Assembly: GCF_024213555.1 (NCBI RefSeq)
Contig: NZ_JANAVO010000005.1
Location: forward strand, 238,983-302,982
Origin: Allokutzneria sp. A3M-2-11 16
Lineage (GTDB): Bacteria > Actinomycetota > Actinomycetes > Mycobacteriales > Pseudonocardiaceae
Direction: 5' to 3'
DNA: 64,000 nt
This document shows positions 50,663 to 59,373 of this stretch, piece after piece; positions within the stretch are counted from its first letter, which is position 1; each line of letters starts with the position of its first letter. The position numbers were made by a program, and so were the translations under genes. The notes beneath the pieces were generated by a model. The model was not told where the DNA came from. It worked only from the letters and a program-made list of their open reading frames with translations, and searched no databases.

Positions 50663-51930
50663 AACGCGCTCTGGCAATGGGAATCGCGGCGGCCCTCGTG
50701 GTCACCGGCTGCGGCACGTCGGCCCCGGAAGGCTCCGGCGGCAACGACGGGCGCGGCCCGATCACGTTCGCCACGTTGAAGGACGGCACGGGCACGGTGC
50801 CGAAACTGGTGGAGGCGTGGAACGCCAAGCACCCCGACCAGACCGTGCGGATCATCGACCTGCCGGAGGGCGCGGACGGCCAGCGCCAGCAGCTGATCCA
50901 GCAGGCGCAGACCAAGTCCGACACCTACGACGTGATCACCATCGACCTGCCGTGGAACGCCGAGTTCGCGGCGCGGCGCTGGGTCACCGAGCTGCCCCGC
51001 GAGCAGTTCGACCTGGACGGGTTCTTCGCCGCGCCGCTGAAGGGATCGGACTACCGGGGCAAGCTGTACAGCATCCCGCACTTCACCGGCGCCGGGATGC
51101 TCTACTACCGCACCGATCTGCTGGGCAGGGCCGGTGTCACGCCGCCGAAGACCTGGGCCGAGATGAAGGCTGCCTGCGCCAAGGTGCTCGCGCTGCCCGA
51201 GGCAGCGGGGATCTCCTGCTACGCCGGGCAGTACGACAAGTACGAGGGACTCACGGTCAACTTCTCCGAGGCTGTCGGGTCCGCGGGCGGGGAGGTCACC
51301 GACGACTCGGGGAAACCGAAGCTGGACACGCCCTCGGCCAAGGCCGGACTCGACTTCCTGGCAACGGGTTTCCGCGATGGCACCGTGCCGTCCGACGCGA
51401 TCACCTACAAGGAGGAGGAAGGCCGCCGGGCTTTCCAGCAGGGCAAGGTCCTCTTCCACCGCAACTGGGCCTACATCCACCCGCTGATGAACGCCACGGA
51501 CGGCTCCTCCTCGGTGCCGGGCAAGTTCGCGGTCACGGTGGTCCCCGGCGCGTCCGGCCCCGGAGTGTCCACTTTGGGCGGTAACAACCTCGCCGTGTCA
51601 GCGTTCTCCAAGAAGCAGGCCACGGCGCGGGAGTTCATCAAGTACATGACCAGTTTGGACACCCAGCGCGCGCACGCGAAGGGCTCGGCGTACCCGATGA
51701 CGCGGACGGCGGTCTACCAGGACCCCGAGCTGCGGGCGAAGTACCCGTACCTGCCCGTGCTCCAGGAGGCGATCTCCAACGCCCGCCCGCGGCCGACCCT
51801 GGTCCGCTACGGCGACGCGTCCTCGGCGATCCAGGAGCAGGTGTACGCGGTGCTCGGCGGGAAGACCTCGGCCGAGCAGGCGCTGTCCACGTTGCAGCGG
51901 CAGCTGAGCGAGATCGCCCAGGGGACCTGA
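50659..51930 (+). CDS. ABC transporter sugar-binding lipoprotein
   Basis: 423 residues, ATG overlapping the previous stop (ATGA). Signal MKRALAMGIAAALVVTGCGT with lipobox VTGC. The mature part is a family 1 solute-binding protein: ITFATLKDGTGTVPKLVEAW, YDVITIDLPWNAEFAARRWV, GKLYSIPHFTGAGMLYYRTD, and EEGRRAFQQGKVLFHRNWAY with GGNNLAVSAFSKKQATAREF. It captures an oligosaccharide or glycoside outside the cell and hands it to the two permeases. The ATPase is not encoded here, so a shared MsiK-like ATPase is expected elsewhere. Confidence 0.94.
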   Translation: MKRALAMGIAAALVVTGCGTSAPEGSGGNDGRGPITFATLKDGTGTVPKLVEAWNAKHPDQTVRIIDLPEGADGQRQQLIQQAQTKSDTYDVITIDLPWNAEFAARRWVTELPREQFDLDGFFAAPLKGSDYRGKLYSIPHFTGAGMLYYRTDLLGRAGVTPPKTWAEMKAACAKVLALPEAAGISCYAGQYDKYEGLTVNFSEAVGSAGGEVTDDSGKPKLDTPSAKAGLDFLATGFRDGTVPSDAITYKEEEGRRAFQQGKVLFHRNWAYIHPLMNATDGSSSVPGKFAVTVVPGASGPGVSTLGGNNLAVSAFSKKQATAREFIKYMTSLDTQRAHAKGSAYPMTRTAVYQDPELRAKYPYLPVLQEAISNARPRPTLVRYGDASSAIQEQVYAVLGGKTSAEQALSTLQRQLSEIAQGT

Positions 51931-51934
51931 CCGG

Positions 51935-52807
51935 ATGGCCGCGCTGCTGTTGTCGCCGACCCTGCTCGTGCTCGGGCTGGTGGTCGGATACCCACTGCTC
52001 GCCGCGTTCCGGGAGTCGTTGTACCGCGGCGGTGACGCGCTGGACGCGGACGGGTTCATGGTGTCCGGCGACCGGTTCGTGGGCCTGGACAACTACACCG
52101 AGGCGCTCGGATCGCGGTTCTGGACGGCGTTCGGCAACACGTCCTTCTTCACCTTCACCACGGTGGCCATCGAGGTCGTCGTCGGCACCGCCATGGCATT
52201 GGTGATGCACAAGGTGATCAGGGGTCGCGGGCTCGTGCGCGCGTCGATCCTGGTGCCGTGGGCGATCCCCACCGCGGTCTCGGGTCTGTTGTGGCGCTGG
52301 ATCTTCCAGTCCGACGGCGTGGCGAACGAGGTGCTGGCGACGGATCTGCTGTGGACCTCCGACCGCTGGGCCGCCAAGATCGCGGTGATCATCGCCGACA
52401 CGTGGAAGACCGCGCCGTTCGTCGGACTGCTCGTGCTCGCCGGTCTGCAACTGATCCCGAACGAGGTGAACGAGGCGGCGCGCCTGGACGGGGCAGGTGC
52501 CTGGCAGAGGCTGTGGCGCGTCACGCTTCCGCTGGTCAAGCCCGCCCTGCTGGTCGCGGTCCTGTTCCGGCTGCTCGACGCGCTGCGCATGTTCGACCTG
52601 CCGTTCGTGCTCGTGGGCCCGCAGAAGGGCTCGGTGGAGACGCTGTCGATGCTGGCGTGGAGCGAGGCCAACCAGGTCCGGTACGGCCCGGCGGCGGCGT
52701 ACTCGGTGATCCTGTTCCTCTACGTCGTGGTCATCGCGTTCGTGTTCGTGAAGATGCTCGGCGCGGATTTGTTGGGAGACAAGCGGAAGAAGGGGGCTTC
52801 GGCATGA
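51935..52807 (+). CDS. ABC transporter permease (MalF-like)
   Basis: 290 residues, ATG 4 bases after the binding-protein stop. Six membrane helices; the EAA loop is NEVNEAARLDGAGAWQRLWR, VTLPLVKPALLVAV. GNTSFFTFTTVAIEVVVGTA is the helix 2-3 region. It forms the membrane channel with the next gene product, whose ATG overlaps its stop. Confidence 0.93.
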   Translation: MAALLLSPTLLVLGLVVGYPLLAAFRESLYRGGDALDADGFMVSGDRFVGLDNYTEALGSRFWTAFGNTSFFTFTTVAIEVVVGTAMALVMHKVIRGRGLVRASILVPWAIPTAVSGLLWRWIFQSDGVANEVLATDLLWTSDRWAAKIAVIIADTWKTAPFVGLLVLAGLQLIPNEVNEAARLDGAGAWQRLWRVTLPLVKPALLVAVLFRLLDALRMFDLPFVLVGPQKGSVETLSMLAWSEANQVRYGPAAAYSVILFLYVVVIAFVFVKMLGADLLGDKRKKGASA

Positions 52808-53628
52808 CCGCTGTTCGTCGGCTGGCGCCCTTGCTCGGGATCGGCGTCATCATCCTGTACTGCCTCGCGCCGTTCTACTGGATGGTGGTGTCGAGTTTCC
52901 GGCGCACCAGCGACATCTTCGACATGTCCGTGCTGCCGTCCCCGTGGTCGCTGGAGAACTACCAGGCGGTGTTCAGCGGGCAGAACCAGTTCACCCGCGC
53001 GCTGCTCAACAGCCTGGTGGTCGCGGGCGTGACGACCGCGTGCACCGTGCTGCTGGGCACCCTCGCCGGGTACGCGCTGGCGCGGCTGGACTTCCGGTTC
53101 AAGAACCTGGTGCTGGCGCTGGTGATCGCCACCTCGATGTTCCCGGGGATCTCGCTGGTCGTGCCGCTACTGAAGCTGTTCTCCGAGATTGGCTGGATCG
53201 ACAGCTACCAGGCGATGATCGTGCCGAGCATGTCCTTCGCGCTGCCGCTGGCGGTGTGGAACCTGACCACGTTCTTCCGCCAGCTCCCGGTCGAGCTGGA
53301 GGAAGCGGCCACAGTGGACGGTTGCACCCGCGGGCAGGCGTTCCGCAAGGTGATCCTGCCGATCGCGCTTCCCGGCGTCTTCACCACCACGATCATCGTG
53401 TTCGTGGTGGCGTGGAACGAGTTCGTCATCGCGCTCAGCATGGTGAGCAAGCCGGAGATGCAGACCGCGACCGTCCGGATCTCCCAGTTCGCAGGCTTCG
53501 CGGGCTACGACAGTCCATTCGGGACGCAGATGGCCGCAGGCGTCATCGTGACCGTACCGCTGGTCATCGCGGTGCTGCTCTTCCAGCGTTGGATCATTTC
53601 CGGCCTGACCTCAGGTGGTGTCAAATGA
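52804..53628 (+). CDS. ABC transporter permease (MalG-like)
   Basis: 274 residues, ATGA overlap on both sides. Helices about 9-30, 72-95, 105-125, 137-157, 184-205 and 240-260. The EAA loop is ELEEAATVDGCTRGQAFRKV, ILPIALPGVFTTT. NSLVVAGVTTACTVLLGTLA is a typical MalG segment. It is the second channel subunit of the operon. Confidence 0.93.
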   Translation: MTAVRRLAPLLGIGVIILYCLAPFYWMVVSSFRRTSDIFDMSVLPSPWSLENYQAVFSGQNQFTRALLNSLVVAGVTTACTVLLGTLAGYALARLDFRFKNLVLALVIATSMFPGISLVVPLLKLFSEIGWIDSYQAMIVPSMSFALPLAVWNLTTFFRQLPVELEEAATVDGCTRGQAFRKVILPIALPGVFTTTIIVFVVAWNEFVIALSMVSKPEMQTATVRISQFAGFAGYDSPFGTQMAAGVIVTVPLVIAVLLFQRWIISGLTSGGVK

Positions 53629-55139
53629 CCGACTTACCCAGCAGGAGAACGTTCCTCGGCCTGGCCGGGGTCAGCGCGGCCGCCGTCGTGCTCGGCACCG
53701 GCGCCCCCGCCCACGCGTTCACCCCCGGCGGCGAGGACGTTCCCGCCGATCCCTTCACACTCGGTGTCGCATCAGGTGATCCCGAACCGGACGGCTTCGT
53801 CCTGTGGACGCGCCTGGCCCCGGAGCCGCTCGCCGCGGACGGGCACGGGGGCATGCCGCGCCGCCCCTTCGACGTGCACTACGAAGTCGCCGAAGACCCG
53901 CGGTTCTCGCGCGTGGTCCGGCGCGGTCACGCGGTCGCCTCCCCCGACCTCGCGCATTCCGTGCACCCCGAGGTGAACGGGCTTCGCCCTGGGCGGGAGT
54001 ACTTCTACCGCTTCCGCGCGGGCCGTTCGATCAGCCCGGTCGGCCGGACGCGGACCGCTCCGGCTCACCGAGACCAAGCCGGGAAGCTGTCGTTCGCGGT
54101 GGCGTCCTGCCAGGCTTGGTACCACGGGCATTTCACGGCGTACCGGCACATGGCGACCGAGGATCTGGACCTCGTTTTCTTTGTGGGCGACTACATCTAC
54201 GAGTACGCCATCAACTCGGTGAACCTGTGGCGCGAGGGCGTCCAGCTCGACAAGGTGCACGACGCCGAGGTCCGCACGCTTGAGCAGTACCGGTTGCGGT
54301 ACGCGCTCTTCAAGTCCGACCCGCACCTCCAGGCCGTGCACGCGAAGGCTCCGTGGGTGTCCACTTGGGACGATCACGAGGTGCAGAACAACTACGACCA
54401 CGCCGGGCAGGGCGTCACGCCGGAGGACTTCGAACGTCGGCGCGCGGTCGCGTATCGGGCCTACTACGAGAACATGCCGCTGCGACGGACATCCTTGCCA
54501 CGCGGCCCGGAAATGACGCTCTATCGGCGACTGCACTGGGGACGGCTGGCGGACTTCACCGTGCTGGACACCCGCCAGTACCGCGTGCCGGAGAAGAGCA
54601 TCCTCGGCGCACGGCAGGAAAAGTGGCTCCACGACGGACTGCGTTCTTCCTCCGCGACGTGGAACGTGTTGGCGCAGCAGGTCGTCATGGCGCAGATCGA
54701 CCGCGACACGGGCCCCGGCCAGACGTTCAGCGATGACCAGTGGGACGGCTTCCGGGCCGAGCGGGAACGGCTGCTGGCCCTCCGCACACCCAACCTGGTC
54801 GTGCTGACCGGGGACATCCACCGCCACGTCGCCGCCGACCTCAAGGCCGACTTCAACGACCCCAGGTCCGCGACCATCGGAACCGAGCTCGTGGCCGGTT
54901 CCATCGGCTCGGACGGGGACGGCGCTCCGCGGGACAACTACACCGATCTGTGGCTGAGCAATCCGCACGTGAAGTTCTACGACGGTCGGCGCGGATACCT
55001 GCACTGCACGATGACCCCCGAGCGGCTGACCTCCGAGTACAAGGTCGTCGACTACATCCGGCGCGACGACCGGGCCCCGGTCTCCACCGCCGCCCGCTTC
55101 GTCACGACCGCCGGGCGTCCCGGTTTGGAGGCACTGTGA
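53625..55139 (+). CDS. PhoD-type alkaline phosphatase/phosphodiesterase, Tat-exported
   Basis: 504 residues, ATG overlapping the permease stop. A Tat signal with SRRTFLGLAGVSAAAVVL at the start directs folded export. PhoD domains: ADPFTLGVASGDPEPDGFVL (N-terminal Fn3-like part) and then the metal site, with FFVGDYIYEYAINSVNLWRE, WVSTWDDHEVQNNYDHAG, DTRQYRVPEKSILGARQEKW and VVLTGDIHRHVAAD holding the Asp, His and Asn ligands for Fe and Ca. It cleaves phosphate mono- or diesters outside the cell. Its place between sugar permeases and a lyase-like protein suggests the imported sugar is freed from a phosphorylated polymer or phosphodiester. Confidence 0.92.
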   Translation: MTDLPSRRTFLGLAGVSAAAVVLGTGAPAHAFTPGGEDVPADPFTLGVASGDPEPDGFVLWTRLAPEPLAADGHGGMPRRPFDVHYEVAEDPRFSRVVRRGHAVASPDLAHSVHPEVNGLRPGREYFYRFRAGRSISPVGRTRTAPAHRDQAGKLSFAVASCQAWYHGHFTAYRHMATEDLDLVFFVGDYIYEYAINSVNLWREGVQLDKVHDAEVRTLEQYRLRYALFKSDPHLQAVHAKAPWVSTWDDHEVQNNYDHAGQGVTPEDFERRRAVAYRAYYENMPLRRTSLPRGPEMTLYRRLHWGRLADFTVLDTRQYRVPEKSILGARQEKWLHDGLRSSSATWNVLAQQVVMAQIDRDTGPGQTFSDDQWDGFRAERERLLALRTPNLVVLTGDIHRHVAADLKADFNDPRSATIGTELVAGSIGSDGDGAPRDNYTDLWLSNPHVKFYDGRRGYLHCTMTPERLTSEYKVVDYIRRDDRAPVSTAARFVTTAGRPGLEAL

Positions 55140-55930
55140 TCCGGCGACTCTCGGCCGCGCCCGGAATCGGGTGGATCGACCTGACCTGGGAGGCCGACTC
55201 CTACCACCCGTTAGTCGACCACTTCGCCGTCTACGCCTCGGATTCTCCCTTCGCACAAGGAGAACTGATCGGCAAGACCGTCTACACGCGACTGCGGCAC
55301 GACAACATCGGGGCGCGCGGGCGGACCTGGTACTACCGCGTCGTCACCGTCGACGCGGCGGGCAACCGCAGCTGGCCCAGCCCGGTGCTGCGCGCGTCCT
55401 CGCTGACCTCGGTCACGGTGTCCGGCAGCCCGGTCGCGGTGATCGGGAACTACGACCGCAAGAGCCTGGAACTGGCGCTCGCCCCCAGCGGCTACCAGCA
55501 GTACGCGACGCGGTTCCCCGACGGCCCCGACTACGCGTTCGGGGTCAGCTCCCCCAGTGCCGACTGGCCCTACCTGCACCCCGGTCCGGCGGACAAGTGG
55601 GCTGGCAGCAAGGCGCACACCTTCCGGTTCCGGTTTCCCCTGCCCTCGGTCCGCAAACTCGTGCTGGCCGTGTGGCTGATCGACTCGCACGCCACGGACC
55701 CGGGCCGGTTGTCGTTGTCCTGCAACGGGTCCTCCGTGGCCGACGTGGCACTGGACAAGGGCGCCACCAAGGGCTCCACGGTCGGCGAGGGCCCGCTCCT
55801 CCGTCCGTCCATTGTGGAAATGCCACTCCCTTGGAACACGCTCCGCGTCGGCGAGAACGTGATCGCCCTGGGCAAGGCGAGCGGCTCGTGGCACGCCTAC
55901 GACGCTGTCGGCGTGTTCGAACCCAGGTAG
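55136..55930 (+). CDS. Protein with rhamnogalacturonan-lyase-like (PL4) C-terminal domain
   Basis: 264 residues, GTG overlapping the phoD stop (GTGA). N-terminal Fn3-like domain (about 5-95: IGWIDLTWEADSYHPLVDHF, TWYYRVVTVDAAGNRS). C-terminal beta-jelly-roll (about 105-264): YAFGVSSPSADWPYLHPGP, KLVLAVWLIDSHATDPGRLS, VEMPLPWNTLRVGENVIALG, like the carbohydrate-binding third domain of polysaccharide lyase family 4. No signal peptide is visible and the lyase catalytic domain is missing. It may bind the sugar substrate. It is the last gene of the operon. Confidence 0.75.
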   Translation: MIRRLSAAPGIGWIDLTWEADSYHPLVDHFAVYASDSPFAQGELIGKTVYTRLRHDNIGARGRTWYYRVVTVDAAGNRSWPSPVLRASSLTSVTVSGSPVAVIGNYDRKSLELALAPSGYQQYATRFPDGPDYAFGVSSPSADWPYLHPGPADKWAGSKAHTFRFRFPLPSVRKLVLAVWLIDSHATDPGRLSLSCNGSSVADVALDKGATKGSTVGEGPLLRPSIVEMPLPWNTLRVGENVIALGKASGSWHAYDAVGVFEPR

Positions 55931-56069
55931 GCACGTCTTCAAGACGCACCAACCCGCGCGCGGACGTGGCGCTCCGGTTCAGGTGCCGACACACCCGTTC
56001 GTGGGTTGCCGAACCCCGCCGTCGTTCGGTTGGATCATGCGCGACGTGGGCCACAGGCGAGGGGATCCG

Positions 56070-56192
56070 ATGAGCAACGCCGAGTTTCCGACCGAGAACG
56101 CACCCGTCCCGGCCGAGGAGACCCCTCAGCCGCCGCAGAGCGGCGAGGTCGAGACGCAGACCTTCTTCTTCGGCGACGCCTTCGACGACTAG
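56070..56192 (+). CDS. 40-residue acidic peptide, possible RiPP-like precursor
   Basis: Open frame MSNAEFPTENAPV, a Pro/Glu-rich middle, and the C-terminus GEVETQTFFFGDAFDD. The ATG has AGGGG 6 bases upstream. It is acidic (no Lys or Arg) and ends in an aromatic/acidic tail, as do some leader-core peptides of ribosomally made natural products. No modifying enzyme is nearby, so this is speculative. It lies between the sugar operon and the convergent MmyB-type regulator gene and was too short to be noticed by standard gene finding. Confidence 0.5.
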   Translation: MSNAEFPTENAPVPAEETPQPPQSGEVETQTFFFGDAFDD

Positions 56193-56204
56193 AGACACCG
56201 ACGT

Positions 56205-57038
56205 CTAGGCGAACTGCGAGCCCAGCGCCGACAGCAGGCTGAGCTTCTCGTAGCCCTCGGTGCCCGGCGACGCGGTGTAGACCAGCAGGATCTGGTCCTG
56301 GCTGTCGGCGTGCAGCACCTGGCAGTGCAGGTCGAGCACGCCCAGTTCGGGGTGCTGCACGCGCTTGTGCTCGCCCCGCCGCACCGCCACCTCGTGCTGT
56401 TCCCACAGCGCGGAGAACTCCGGGCTCAGCTCCAGCAGGCTGTCCACCACCGCCGCCGCCCGGGAACCGGGTCCATTCCTGACCAGCGCCGCCCGCAACG
56501 CGGCGACCTGGACGCGAGCGTGGTGGCCGTGATCTTCCTCCGGGTAGATCGAGCGCGAGGACGGATCGGTGAACCACCGGTACACCGAGCTGCGGGCCAG
56601 CCCCGTGAAGCACGTCTGGTCGCCGAGCAACGCGGTGGCCAGCCAGTTCTGCACCAGCGTCTCGCCGAGGCCGCTCAGCACCATGGCCGGGGTGTCGGTG
56701 AGCCGGTCCAGCACCCGCATCAGCCCCTGGCTGACGTGGTCGGAGCGCAGGACCCGGGTCGGGGCGTTGTGCCCGGCCAGGCGGAACAGGTGGTCGCGCT
56801 CGTCCAGGCTCAGCCGCAGTCCCTGGGCGATCGCGGCCAGCATCTGCTCCGAGGGCGTCGGCCCGCGCTGCTGTTCCAGGCGGCTGTAGTAGTCGGTGGA
56901 CATGCCCGCGAGCGCCGCGACCTCGTCCCGGCTCAGCCCGGAGGTGCGCCTGCGCGGCCTGCGGGGCAGGCCCACGTCCTCCGGCTGCAAAGCCTCCCGG
57001 CGGGTGCGGAGGAAGTGCGCGAGCTGTTCCCGGTCCAT
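56205..57038 (-). CDS. MmyB-like XRE-family transcriptional regulator
   Basis: 277 residues from ATG 57038. XRE helix-turn-helix about 5-80: LAHFLRTRREALQPEDVGLP, RRTSGLSRDEVAALAGMSTD and YYSRLEQQRGPTPSEQMLAA. The C-terminal MmyB-type PAS-like ligand domain about 100-270 (AMVLSGLGETLVQNWLATAL, ALVRNGPGSRAAAVVDSLLE, LDLHCQVLHADSQDQILLVY). The R-R-x-R-TSGLSRDEVA motif is diagnostic. It regulates the divergent SDR, an arrangement seen in many actinobacteria. Confidence 0.93.
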   Translation of the reverse strand: MDREQLAHFLRTRREALQPEDVGLPRRPRRRTSGLSRDEVAALAGMSTDYYSRLEQQRGPTPSEQMLAAIAQGLRLSLDERDHLFRLAGHNAPTRVLRSDHVSQGLMRVLDRLTDTPAMVLSGLGETLVQNWLATALLGDQTCFTGLARSSVYRWFTDPSSRSIYPEEDHGHHARVQVAALRAALVRNGPGSRAAAVVDSLLELSPEFSALWEQHEVAVRRGEHKRVQHPELGVLDLHCQVLHADSQDQILLVYTASPGTEGYEKLSLLSALGSQFA

Positions 57039-57070
57039 GTGCCCGATCGTAGGCAGCCGCGCGAGGTTAG

Positions 57071-57091
57071 CCAGGGATCGCCGGTCCCTGG
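57071..57091. promoter_or_regulatory. Inverted repeat operator in the MmyB/SDR promoter
   Basis: CCAGGGA (57071-57077) and TCCCTGG (57085-57091) form a perfect 7-base inverted repeat with a 7-base centre, midway between the divergent regulator (57038) and SDR (57140). Probable MmyB-type binding site. Confidence 0.65.
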
Positions 57092-57139
57092 TTGAACGAG
57101 TCCTTCCGCGGCCCCGGCGCCGGGCCGAGGGTTGTCCCC

Positions 57140-57895
57140 ATGACACGCATCGCACTCATCACCGGCGGCAGCCGGGGTCTCGGCCGCAACACCGCGCTCC
57201 ACCTGGCCCGTCAGGGCGTGGACCTGGTGATCACCTACCGCACCGGCGCCGCCGAGGCCGAAGCCGTCGTCGCCGAGGCCCGGGAGCTGGGCCGCACCGC
57301 CGTCGCGCTGCCCCTGGACGCCGGGGACACGAGCACCTTCGGCGCCTTCACCGAGGCCGTGCGGGGCGCGCTCGCCGAGCGGTGGGGCCGGGACACCTTC
57401 GACTTCCTAGTCAACAACGCGGGCGTCGGCAGGCACGCGCCCTTCAGCGAGGTGACCGAGGAGGTCTTCGACGAGCTGATGAACGTCCACGTGAAGGGCG
57501 TGTACTTCCTCACCCAGGCGCTGCTGCCGTTGCTCGCGGACGGCGGACGGATCGTCAACCTGTCCACCGGCCTGACCCGCTTCGCGCAGAACGGTTACTC
57601 CGCCTACGCCAGCATGAAGGGCGCCGTCGAGGTGCTCACCCGTTACCTCGCCAAGGAGCTGGGCCCGCGCGGCATCGCCGTGAACACCGTCGCGCCCGGC
57701 CCGGTGGCGACCGATTTCAGCGGTGGCGTCGTGCGGGACAACGCCGAGCTGAACAGCTTCCTGGCCTCGCAGACCGCGCTCGGCCGCACCGGGCTGCCCG
57801 ACGACATCGGCGGGGCGATCGCGGCCCTGCTCACGGATGGCACCGGGTGGATCACCGCGCAGCGCATCGAGATCTCCGGCGGCACGTTCCTCTAG
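57140..57895 (+). CDS. SDR-family oxidoreductase
   Basis: 251 residues. ALITGGSRGLGRNTALHLAR (TGxxxGxG), FLVNNAGVGRHAPFSEVTEE (NNAG), and active-site NLSTGLTRFAQNGYSAYASM with KGAVEVLTRYLAKE (Ser, Tyr, Lys). The PGPVATDF and GGTFL segments close the fold. NADP use is likely from the R-rich early strand end (TYRTG). It is controlled by the divergent MmyB regulator. The 3' end overlaps the convergent glycosyltransferase by 4 bases. Confidence 0.94.
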   Translation: MTRIALITGGSRGLGRNTALHLARQGVDLVITYRTGAAEAEAVVAEARELGRTAVALPLDAGDTSTFGAFTEAVRGALAERWGRDTFDFLVNNAGVGRHAPFSEVTEEVFDELMNVHVKGVYFLTQALLPLLADGGRIVNLSTGLTRFAQNGYSAYASMKGAVEVLTRYLAKELGPRGIAVNTVAPGPVATDFSGGVVRDNAELNSFLASQTALGRTGLPDDIGGAIAALLTDGTGWITAQRIEISGGTFL

Positions 57896-59172
57896 GGTTC
57901 CGAGGCGACCGGGCAGGCGACGGGTCGCCGCCGCTCACCGAGCCGCGCGACGACCTCCGCCACCCGCGCCGCCCCGTCCTCCGCGCGGACGCGATCAGCG
58001 ATCGCCTCCGCCCGCACGCGGTAGGACTCGTCCGTCACGGCCTCGCGGATCAGAGCGGCCAGGCGATCGGCCGTCAGCTCGCGGAATGGCACCGATCCCG
58101 GGCTGACACCCGCCTTCACCAATCGGTCCGCCCAGAAGGGCTGATCGGACAACACCGGAACGGGCACCGTGGGGACACCGGCTCTGAGCCCGGCACCGGT
58201 CGTACCCGCGTGGTGCACCACCGCCGCCATCCGCGGGAACAACCAGGTGTGCGGCACAGAACCGACCGCCAGCAGGTCGCCGCCGCCAGCCTCCATGTTG
58301 GCCCAACCCGCCTGCACGATCCCTCGTACCCCGGCCTTCCGCAGTGCTTGCCCGACGATCCCGGACAGCCATTCGCCGTCGCTGGCGGCCATGCTCCCGA
58401 ACCCGACGAACACCGGGGCGTCACCCGCCTCCAGGAAGTCCGTCAGCTCCGGGTCCGGCTGCCACCCGGACGGGCTGTCCGGCCACCAGTAACCGACAGT
58501 CTCGACCCCCGGCCGCCAGTCGGCGGGCGAAGGCGCGATCGCCGGGCTGAACCCGTGCAGCACCCGGTACTCCGGGTCGTCGAAGATCGCCCGCCAGACC
58601 GCGCCGAACCCGATCGGCCGCAGCCCCAGGTCGCGCTGGAACCGCTTGATGGCCCCGTCCAGCGGATTGGGCAGCCGGGAGGCCATCCGCAGCAGGTTCC
58701 GGTTCGTCCACCGCCCCAACGACCTCGCGCTCAGCGTGACCGGCGGAAAGTCGCCGGTGGGCACGCCCGGGTAGAAGTTGAGGGAGACGCTGGGGATGCC
58801 CATCGCCTTGGCCACCAGGTAGCCGTGCACCACCACGTTGCTCTGCAACAACAGCACGTCCGCGCCCTCGGCGGCGGCCCGCACGCCTTCGCCGACCTCC
58901 GCCGCGATCTTCCTGCCCATCTCGGCGTCGTCCCTGAGACCACGCAGTCCTCGCCCCGCCCGGCGCCCCGTCCGGCCCTCCTGCGCGCCCGATACCTCCC
59001 GCATGTCGCCTGGCATCCGCCGGAACTCCAGGCCGCACTCCCGCACACGCTCGGCGAACATCTCCTGCGTCGCCACCGCGACCTCATGGCCTGCGGCTTT
59101 CAGGCGCGTTCCGAGACCGATGAGCGGCACCACATCGCCTTGGGTGCCCACGGTTACGATCACGATTTTCAT
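57892..59172 (-). CDS. GT1-family UDP-glycosyltransferase (natural-product/sterol type)
   Basis: 426 residues. N-terminal MKIVIVTVGTQGDVVPLIGL (acceptor-site loop with GTQGDV) and a C-terminal nucleotide-sugar motif: FVGFGSMAASDGEWLSGIVG, SVPHTWLFPRMAAVVHHAGT, TTGAGLRAGVPTVPVPVLSD and QPFWADRLVKAGVSPGSVPF. The order GTQGDV...HHAGTTG..G.P...P..SDQPFWA is that of sterol and macrolide glycosyltransferases. It uses a UDP- or TDP-sugar on a lipid or antibiotic-like acceptor; no aglycone pathway is next to it. Confidence 0.92.
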   Translation of the reverse strand: MKIVIVTVGTQGDVVPLIGLGTRLKAAGHEVAVATQEMFAERVRECGLEFRRMPGDMREVSGAQEGRTGRRAGRGLRGLRDDAEMGRKIAAEVGEGVRAAAEGADVLLLQSNVVVHGYLVAKAMGIPSVSLNFYPGVPTGDFPPVTLSARSLGRWTNRNLLRMASRLPNPLDGAIKRFQRDLGLRPIGFGAVWRAIFDDPEYRVLHGFSPAIAPSPADWRPGVETVGYWWPDSPSGWQPDPELTDFLEAGDAPVFVGFGSMAASDGEWLSGIVGQALRKAGVRGIVQAGWANMEAGGGDLLAVGSVPHTWLFPRMAAVVHHAGTTGAGLRAGVPTVPVPVLSDQPFWADRLVKAGVSPGSVPFRELTADRLAALIREAVTDESYRVRAEAIADRVRAEDGAARVAEVVARLGERRRPVACPVASEP

Positions 59173-59373
59173 GGCGGCAAGCTAGGAATTCGCTTGTGAG
59201 GTCCTGATGAGTTCAATGTTCTTTCTGGCACTCTCATCGCAATTCCGGGTCGCCGACCTCGGAAGCACCACGAAATCTGAGACGGATTTTGGTTACATCG
59301 CTCACGCCCCCCCAGGAAGTAACCGGAGAATTTCTGATAATTCGGTTGCGCCGATTCTCTAAATTATGTGGTT
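59173..59373 (+). promoter_or_regulatory. Intergenic region with leaderless promoter of the P-loop gene
   Basis: AT-richer than its surroundings. GGTTAC and GTAACC form a 6-base inverted repeat across about 25 bases (59291-59325). TAAATT at 59360-59365 is followed by 8 bases and the ATG at 59374, so the downstream gene looks leaderless. Confidence 0.45.

Noticed and set aside
56896..59199. 767-codon + strand open frame
   Set aside because: Runs through the SDR in another frame and antisense to the glycosyltransferase; shadow.
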